From: CAZAQS01 sp964486825 | GTDB taxonomy: Bacteria; Chloroflexota; Anaerolineae; Anaerolineales; UBA4823 | DNA length: 64,000 bases | Assembly: GCA_964486825.1 (NCBI GenBank) | Contig: CAZAQS010000002.1 | Coordinates: 4,597-68,596, forward strand | Direction of reading: 5' to 3' | Position numbers and translations under genes: made by a program | In this document: in pieces, positions 58,706-64,000 of the stretch | Layout of the letters: the number at the start of each line of letters is the position of its first letter | Numbering within the stretch: position 1 is the stretch's first letter | Notes under the pieces: generated by a model | What the model was told of the DNA's origin: nothing | What the model saw: the letters and a program-made list of their open reading frames with translations, nothing else | Databases searched by the model: none

Positions 58706-59617
58706 TTAACGGTTCCAGTAACCGAACTCGCTTACTCTTACCGTCAGTTGGTCTGTCTCGTCCGAGCCAATATAGATACCCAGGTAGCCTTCTGGGAAGG
58801 AGTCATCTTGAAATTCAGCGACTTTGACCCCGTTCACATACAGCTCGAACAGGTTCCCGGTTGCCATGACGCCGACCCGGTTCGTTTGTCCGGCGCCGCG
58901 AAGGATGGCAGAATGCTCGGTCCAGTTGATATGGGTGGTCCATAGGCCGCGCGGTTCCACGCTTCCATCCCATTCGCTGAAGGAATATCTACCATCGCAG
59001 CTTATGCCAAACAGGTATCCGCGGTCGGCTGGGTTGCGTTCGGGAATGCGCACGATCAAGCCAAAGTGATCGGAACCCGAGCAAGCTTCAAAGGCCCCGG
59101 AAACCTCGGCATAAAAATTTACCAGGCTTGGCAGGGTAGCCAGGCGCCAGCCAGCCGTTCCCGTCAGTGCGGTGACATACATGCGCTCGTCACGAAAACT
59201 AGCGCTGGTGAAGTCGTCAGCGCCGGTCGGCCAATATTGGCTGCTGCTCATCGTATCCCTCACAGTTGGAGCGCCAAGCTGGTCGCGGGGGTCAGTTCCG
59301 GCGGGCAGGGCCGTGGCAGCCACCATGGTTGCGGTTGGAGGGCTGGTGGGGCTGGGTTGAGGGGTGGCGGTAGGCTCCTGGGTGGGCGTAGGTTCCAGGG
59401 TAGGGGAAGGGGATGGAACGAGAGCCTCGGTAGGGACCGGGGTGGGGGGCGCTTCTGTGGGTAGAGCTGCTAGCGTTTGTTGGACGATGGTGGCGATCAA
59501 ATCCATGGTGGGAGTAGGCGCAGGCCCAGGGGCAGAGGTACAGGCGACCAATAGGAGACCTGTCAGGAAGGTAAAAGCAACCAGCCTGGCTACTATTTGT
59601 TTGTTAAAGGGAGACAT
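58706..59617 (-). CDS. lipoprotein with Thr/Pro stalk and LamG/DUF1080-like C-terminal domain
   Basis: A 303-residue exported lipoprotein. The signal peptide ends in LLVACT (Cys about residue 27). A Pro/Thr/Ser-rich stalk (about 30-115) precedes a jelly-roll domain (about 125-303). That domain contains FYAEVSGAFEACSGSDHFGL, the FELYVNGVKVAEF strand and GYLGIYIGSDE, a pattern of concanavalin/DUF1080-type sugar-binding or glycosidase domains. Catalytic residues are not evident. ATG 59617 follows GAGGAAA; a frame extends to 59647. Binding of envelope glycans is inferred. Confidence 0.7.
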   Translation of the reverse strand: MSPFNKQIVARLVAFTFLTGLLLVACTSAPGPAPTPTMDLIATIVQQTLAALPTEAPPTPVPTEALVPSPSPTLEPTPTQEPTATPQPSPTSPPTATMVAATALPAGTDPRDQLGAPTVRDTMSSSQYWPTGADDFTSASFRDERMYVTALTGTAGWRLATLPSLVNFYAEVSGAFEACSGSDHFGLIVRIPERNPADRGYLFGISCDGRYSFSEWDGSVEPRGLWTTHINWTEHSAILRGAGQTNRVGVMATGNLFELYVNGVKVAEFQDDSFPEGYLGIYIGSDETDQLTVRVSEFGYWNR

Positions 59618-59727
59618 AGTTATTTCCTCATCATCTATATATAACATTCCAGGGTCACGTTATCTATATTTTAGCCGTCTTATATTACCGATGGATGGCA
59701 GGCTTATTTTGAGCTGGTAATTCGTTG

Positions 59728-60912
59728 TTACAGTTTTGTAACCTGCAAGGCTGCCTTCATCCGCCGGAGTCCTTCTTCTAACACACTTCGTGGGCAACCA
59801 AAATTCAAGCGCACGAAACCTTCACCGCCCTTTCCAAAGGTAGCTCCATCGTTAACTGCTACCCGTCCATTCTCAAGGAAATGCTGATAGGGGTTTTTTT
59901 CTTCCAGGCCAGATTCCCTGCAATCCAGCCAGGCAAGGTAGGTGCCTTGCGGCTTGACCATATTTATCTCCGGTAGTTCCTCTTGCAGGTAGATGGAAAG
60001 GAAATTACGGTTATCTTCCAGGTAGGCCAATAGTTCGTCCAGCCAGGCCTGGCAATGGCGGTATGCAGCCAGGGCGGCTGCCAGTCCCATAAGATTCACC
60101 CAGCCAACCAGGCCATTTTCTGCCTTGATAAACCTTTTCCGAAGCTCCCGGTTTTGTATAACCGCGAAGGAAAACTGTAACCCAGGCATGTTGAAGGTCT
60201 TCGTTGGGGCCATGAGTGTGATGCAGTTATCGGCTATCTCTGGAGAGAGAGAGGCGATAGGAACATGCTGCTCCCCGTTATATACCAGCTCGCAATGGAT
60301 CTCATCCGAACAGATCACAACCCCTGCTTCCAGGCAAGCTGCTGCTTTACGTTCGAGCTCTTGTGGTGTAAAAACCCTGCCCACCGGGTTGTGTGGGTTA
60401 CACAGGATGAACAAGCGCGCCTGGTCATCCAGGCCGCGGGCAAAATCGTCCCAATCTGTTCTGTACTCACCCTGCGAGTCCTGCTGCAGCTCCACATCCC
60501 GCCGGGTTAACCCTGCATTGGAGGGAGCTTCCAAGATGGGAGGGTACATGGGTGTTTCGACGAGCACGCTGCCGCCCTGGCCAGAGAACATATGGCATGC
60601 CATATTGAATCCCCGCGCTACACCCGGCAGGAATACCAGGTCGCCTGGATCGACCTGCCAGTTGTAATTGGTGGCCAGGCGCTCCTGGATGGCGCCTTTC
60701 AGCTCATCGAGTTCTTTTGAGTTGCCCACGATCCCCACCGGGTAACCGAACACGCCGTGCCTGGCTCGCGTTATCAAAGCCTCGACGATCTGCGGTGGTG
60801 ATCTGAAGTCCATATCCGCCACCCACATCGGCAGGATGTCTTGGGGGTAATTGTTCCACTTGATGCTGTCTGTATCTCGCCGCTGGGGACAGGTGTCAAA
60901 GTCATATGCCAT
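59728..60912 (-). CDS. PLP-dependent C-S lyase / aminotransferase (PatB/MalY type)
   Basis: A 394-residue fold-type I PLP enzyme. The start MAYDFDTCPQRRDTDSIKWN and the PMWVADMDF block (about residues 28-36) are the PatB/MalY signature. The PLP Lys lies in APTKTFNMPGLQ (about 232), and the CNPHNPVGRVF loop binds the cofactor (about 166-177). It likely cleaves cystathionine or related C-S bonds, or aminates. MalY relatives can also act as regulators. ATG 60912 follows GGAG. No neighbour points to the substrate. Confidence 0.85.
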   Translation of the reverse strand: MAYDFDTCPQRRDTDSIKWNNYPQDILPMWVADMDFRSPPQIVEALITRARHGVFGYPVGIVGNSKELDELKGAIQERLATNYNWQVDPGDLVFLPGVARGFNMACHMFSGQGGSVLVETPMYPPILEAPSNAGLTRRDVELQQDSQGEYRTDWDDFARGLDDQARLFILCNPHNPVGRVFTPQELERKAAACLEAGVVICSDEIHCELVYNGEQHVPIASLSPEIADNCITLMAPTKTFNMPGLQFSFAVIQNRELRKRFIKAENGLVGWVNLMGLAAALAAYRHCQAWLDELLAYLEDNRNFLSIYLQEELPEINMVKPQGTYLAWLDCRESGLEEKNPYQHFLENGRVAVNDGATFGKGGEGFVRLNFGCPRSVLEEGLRRMKAALQVTKL

Positions 60913-61289
60913 GATCGCTCCGTTGGGAAGGGCTAATGCGGGTTTTTATACTCCAATTGTTTCAGGCCAATCGCTTAGTATTATAAAGGATGAAGGACAG
61001 GTAAGCACAACCCGGCCTCAACCCGCTACTCGTCAAAGGAAAATTTCACCGTATGGACTGCTGAGGGGAATCAAATGAGGGAAAATTGTGTAAAGATACG
61101 GGGTCGTTTCAATAAAGCCCCAAATGCAACTATTAAGAGGCAAGCCTGAGACTTCCTCAGTGTTGCAACAAGACACTAACTTTCCCTCAATAACATTGTA
61201 GCAGAAGTGTTTAAAAGTTCAAGTTAATAATTCCTAAACTGCCTTTAGACCGAATTAAAATCTCTCTGGATTACGGTTAAAATTTACCC
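60913..61289. other. intergenic region, no gene seen
   Basis: I see no supportable gene in the 377 bases between the divergent PLP-enzyme and M23 lipoprotein genes. The start codons of the two genes are served by separate unrecognised promoters. A single GTTTCAAT at 61106 resembles a CRISPR-repeat end but is not repeated. Confidence 0.4.
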
Positions 61290-62183
61290 ATGAAATGTGT
61301 GGCCTATCTTACAGCGTTCTCAAACTTTAGACAGCTGGCATCTCTGCTCTGCTGGGGGATTCTTTTCACAGCGGGTTGCCAGACTAAAGAGAGTATGCCT
61401 CAAACTGTTGAGCTGGCGCGGGCGCCATCCGTAACAGCTTCTCCAGCGCCAAACCTTGCCAGCACTCCAGTCCCTTCTCTTCCTGCGGTCTTGCCATCCC
61501 CATCGCCGCCTCAAGATAGCATCCTTCAATTGAAGGTATGCTCACCGTTAGAGGGGGTTCTGGTTGACCAATTGGCGGAACATATCTCCAACCCTTTCAG
61601 CCCACCCCCAGCCGGCTCTGATGACCCTCACCAGGGCGTTGATCTGGCTGATACCGGCGTGGAAGGAATAGCTCGCCAGGGGTTGCAGGTCAACAGCGTC
61701 TTGCCTGGCCAGGTGGCCGCTGTGATCCAGCAACGCTTTCCTTATGGCAACGCTCTGCTGGTAGAGAGCCGGCTAGATAGCTTGCCTGTAGATTGGCTTG
61801 CCCGCCTTGCTTTGCCAGGGCATGAGGAGTCGCCCTCTGCAGGCACGACTCTCACCTGCCCGGAGCCATCGATCGAACCGGAATGGGACAACGAGAACCA
61901 TTCGCTCTACCTGCTCTACGCACACTTGCAATCACCGCCGGTATTTGAATTGGGGGACGAGATCGGTTGCGGTCAAATGGTAGGTCGCATCGGTAGCAGC
62001 GGCAATGCCCTAAATCCTCACCTGCACCTGGAGATACGGACTGGGCCCGCCGGCGCTCGCTTTGCCTCCATGGCTCATTACGATCCGTCCGCCTCTATTG
62101 ATGAAATGGCGGCCTACTGTACCTGGCGCGTGAGCGGCGATTTCAGGTTATTGGATCCTATGAGCTTATTCTCTCTTCCTTAA
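61290..62183 (+). CDS. M23 (LytM-type) peptidase lipoprotein
   Basis: A 297-residue exported protein. The signal peptide ends in LFTAGC (Cys about residue 30). A Ser/Pro stalk precedes an M23 domain (about 90-270) with HQGVD (first zinc ligand His and Asp), YAHL and HLHLE (HxH) motifs intact, so it is likely active on peptidoglycan peptide bridges. An insertion of about 45 residues with two Cys lies between the first beta strands and the catalytic core. ATG 61290 lacks a clear ribosome site. The next gene encodes another LysM-M23 protein. Confidence 0.8.
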   Translation: MKCVAYLTAFSNFRQLASLLCWGILFTAGCQTKESMPQTVELARAPSVTASPAPNLASTPVPSLPAVLPSPSPPQDSILQLKVCSPLEGVLVDQLAEHISNPFSPPPAGSDDPHQGVDLADTGVEGIARQGLQVNSVLPGQVAAVIQQRFPYGNALLVESRLDSLPVDWLARLALPGHEESPSAGTTLTCPEPSIEPEWDNENHSLYLLYAHLQSPPVFELGDEIGCGQMVGRIGSSGNALNPHLHLEIRTGPAGARFASMAHYDPSASIDEMAAYCTWRVSGDFRLLDPMSLFSLP

Positions 62184-62240
62184 CGTCTTTTTCACCCGGA
62201 TCATGTGGATAAGCGTGTATAATCTTGCCGGTTTGGAGAA

Positions 62241-63851
62241 GTGCATTTGTCAAAGAGAACCATACTCCGCAAGCTTACACCAGTTTCCCTCTTATTCTGG
62301 TTGCTTCCTGCTTTAGCCTGTAATTATCCATTTGCAGATTCAAATGGCTCGATCTCCCAGGAACAGGCACGGGAGACGATTGTCGCGCAGCTGGTTGCCA
62401 CCGCCTGGGAGCTTCACAGGCCGACCGAATCGCTTCCTACACTTGCTGACCCAGCACCCATAGAGACCAGCGCACCTTCATCCCCTGCCGAGCCTGTTAT
62501 CGAGGCTACTGCGGTCCCACCGGCTGGCGTCCCTGGTGACCTGGTCTCCGACCCCTATTATTTCTACTATTCCGTACAGCCAGGGGACACCCTGGAAGGG
62601 CTGGCGGGTCGTTTTGAGGTGGATGCTTCTGAAATCAGCTCCAGTGAATGGATTGCAACCGGGAGCCTCTTACCACCCGGTCAGCTGCTGGTTATCCCTG
62701 ACCTTTTAGAATCCTTTGCCCCTTTGCATGCGCTTTTCCCGGATAGCGAGGTAGTCTTCTCTCCTACCAGTATAGATTTTTCGATCGATCGTTTCATTTA
62801 CGACTCTGGCGGGTACCTGAGCCATTACACAGAGAGTATGGATGAAGAGTTGTTAACTGGAGCCCAAATCGTCAGGCGGGTTGCCTACGACACATCCACC
62901 AACCCGCGCCTTTTGCTGGCCTTGTTGGAGTACCGCTCTGGCTGGGTCCGAGGCCAGCCCGTCAACGAAGAAGCAGAAAATTACCCGCTAGGGTTTTATG
63001 TCCCTGAGTACACCGGGCTGTATAAAGAACTTGCCCTGGCGGCTAAACAGCTCAACACCGCCTATTATGCCTGGCGTAACGGAGACCTCACGCAGCTCAG
63101 GTTCCCGAATGGCGGCAGTCTGCGCCTGGACCCTCAATCCAACGCCGGCAGCGTGGCTGTCCAGTACGTATTTGCCCGGTTTTTCAGCCAGAACCTGTGG
63201 GAGGAGGCCCTATATGGGGCAAGCAGCTTCAACTCATTATATGAACAGATGTTTGGTGACCCCTGGATCCGAGCTGAACGTGCAGGCGACCTCTTTCCTG
63301 CCGGCTTGACCCAGCCGACTCTTGAGTTGCCTTTTCTCCCTGGCGAGCGTTGGGCGCTGACCGGCGGGCCGCATATCACCTGGAATACCGGCACGCCACG
63401 TGGGGCCGTAGACTTCGCTCCCGTAACTGGTGAGCCGCGCTGTGCAGTTTCCCGGGCCTGGGTAACTGCCTCCGCATCCGGGGTAGTGGCCCGTTCAGAG
63501 CGCGGAGTCGTGGTGATTGATCTGGATGGAGACGGCTTCGAACAGACCGGTTGGTCGCTGGTTTACCTGCATGTGGCAGAAAGCGGACGTGTGCCAGCCG
63601 GTACATGGGTCGAAGTGGACGACCCAATCGGGCACCCATCTTGTGAAGGCGGCACTTCCACGGGCACGCATGTGCACCTGGCCAGAAAATACAACGGAGA
63701 ATGGCTGCCCGCCAGTGGGATGGCGCCCTTCATTTTGAGCGGCTGGGAAGTTCAGGCCGGAGAGCGGGCTTATGAAGGATATCTGGTGAAGGGAAATCAG
63801 GTCGTCAGCGCTCGACCGGACGGCTCACGGTCCTCCAGCATCACTCGCTAG
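62241..63851 (+). CDS. LysM plus M23-like peptidoglycan protein
   Basis: A 536-residue exported protein with an N-terminal signal/anchor ending in PALAC (Cys about residue 27), a LysM module (about 110-155, YSVQPGDTLEGLAGRFEVD), a middle domain (about 170-370, aromatic-rich) and a C-terminal M23-like fold (about 380-490). The usual HxxxD of M23 reads RGAVD, so the first zinc His is Arg; YLHV and HVHLA remain. Such loss suggests a structural or regulatory role. The start is GTG 62241 or TTG 62247. Its last bases overlap the convergent gene. Confidence 0.8.
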   Translation: MHLSKRTILRKLTPVSLLFWLLPALACNYPFADSNGSISQEQARETIVAQLVATAWELHRPTESLPTLADPAPIETSAPSSPAEPVIEATAVPPAGVPGDLVSDPYYFYYSVQPGDTLEGLAGRFEVDASEISSSEWIATGSLLPPGQLLVIPDLLESFAPLHALFPDSEVVFSPTSIDFSIDRFIYDSGGYLSHYTESMDEELLTGAQIVRRVAYDTSTNPRLLLALLEYRSGWVRGQPVNEEAENYPLGFYVPEYTGLYKELALAAKQLNTAYYAWRNGDLTQLRFPNGGSLRLDPQSNAGSVAVQYVFARFFSQNLWEEALYGASSFNSLYEQMFGDPWIRAERAGDLFPAGLTQPTLELPFLPGERWALTGGPHITWNTGTPRGAVDFAPVTGEPRCAVSRAWVTASASGVVARSERGVVVIDLDGDGFEQTGWSLVYLHVAESGRVPAGTWVEVDDPIGHPSCEGGTSTGTHVHLARKYNGEWLPASGMAPFILSGWEVQAGERAYEGYLVKGNQVVSARPDGSRSSSITR

Positions 63852-64000
63852 AAAGTCCTTACAGTGAATGGCACAAGGAACAACAGAAGTGCACAACCTG
63901 CTAACAGTATCAGGACAACCCCGATCCATCCAAGGATGATGCCCGCTCGCGCCATGCTCTCTCCCGAATATTCGTGAGGTTTGGCGAGGATCTCTCTACG
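63848..64000 (-). CDS. partial DUF4190-like membrane protein, 3' end only
   Basis: On the minus strand, 50 codons run from the window edge to TAG 63850-63848. The fragment reads PHEYSGESMARAG then IILGWIGVVLILLAGC with further hydrophobic residues and a short tail. The SxxxAxAGxILGWI pattern is the DUF4190 motif. It overlaps the stop of the M23-like gene by four bases on the opposite strand. Confidence 0.65.
   Translation of the reverse strand, partial: RREILAKPHEYSGESMARAGIILGWIGVVLILLAGCALLLFLVPFTVRTF

Noticed and set aside
61106..61140. GTTTCAAT...GCAAC resembling a CRISPR repeat
   Set aside because: It occurs once only, with no repeat-spacer periodicity and no cas genes in the window.

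Overview
The window reads as chromosomal DNA of a monoderm-like, respiring member of the Chloroflexota, most likely class Anaerolineae. This rests on protein resemblance and gene neighbourhoods, not on any search. The pointers are an FMN riboswitch in front of a RibXY-type riboflavin ABC transporter, an actinobacterial-like FHA/RodA/PBP/Ser-Thr kinase block, many lipoproteins on Thr/Pro stalks, a CxxxY-type CcmE, and a family-5 peptide-binding protein with permuted domain order. Most of the window is ordinary housekeeping and envelope DNA. I see no prophage, CRISPR array, insertion sequence or complete defence island.

Layout. 1-4.6 kb: PucC/BCD-type MFS transporter, MerR-like regulator, a 46-residue membrane protein absent from simple ORF calls, a 7-TM protein, a DUF6391-type protein and holA. 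4.6-10.5 kb: accessory-looking genes. These include an FtsK-like ATPase under a promoter carrying a near-perfect Gram-positive-type LexA box, a DUF5996 protein, an F420/NADP reductase-like protein, two SAM methyltransferases and an ABM-like protein. 10.5-11.1 kb: tRNA-Val(CAC) with a partial tandem copy of its 3' half and a truncated gene stub. 11.2-13.3 kb: lipoprotein built of five related modules. 13.5-16.5 kb: promoter, FMN riboswitch, terminator, then ribX, ribY (frameshifted) and an ABC ATPase.

16.6-26.5 kb: System I cytochrome c maturation cluster ccmE-F-H-G, a CcmI-like zinc-ribbon protein, a dihaem cytochrome c, and ccmA-B-C-D. 26.8-31 kb: HD-GYP sensor and GT87 glycosyltransferase. 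31-39.3 kb: cell-wall synthesis block on the minus strand (two FHA proteins plus FhaB-like, RodA/FtsW, PBP fused to LytM), divergent from a PknB-like kinase. 39.4-46.7 kb: two-subunit class I fumarase, MutS2, Gfo/Idh/MocA oxidoreductase, WD40 lipoprotein and a small Cys-rich protein. 47-51.1 kb: peptide-type ABC importer (circularly permuted binding protein plus two permeases, no ATPases in view). 51.3-57.2 kb: CoaE-GNAT fusion, CdaA, CdaR-like YbbR protein, Der, signal peptidase I and a zinc-finger protein. 57.2-64 kb: Nudix hydrolase, LysM and M23 envelope proteins, a lectin-like lipoprotein, a PatB-type C-S lyase, and the 3' end of a DUF4190-like gene at the window edge.

How the genes fit together: cytochrome c maturation plus fumarase suggests respiration. 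Riboflavin import is under FMN feedback. Cell-wall elongation genes face a Ser/Thr kinase that may signal through FHA domains. c-di-AMP synthesis is linked to Der and LepB. The most unusual items are the permuted peptide-binding protein, the SOS-type promoter on the FtsK-like ATPase, the mixed CcmE/CcmH types, the CoaE-GNAT and PBP-LytM fusions, and the tRNA-Val half-duplication abutting a gene stub.
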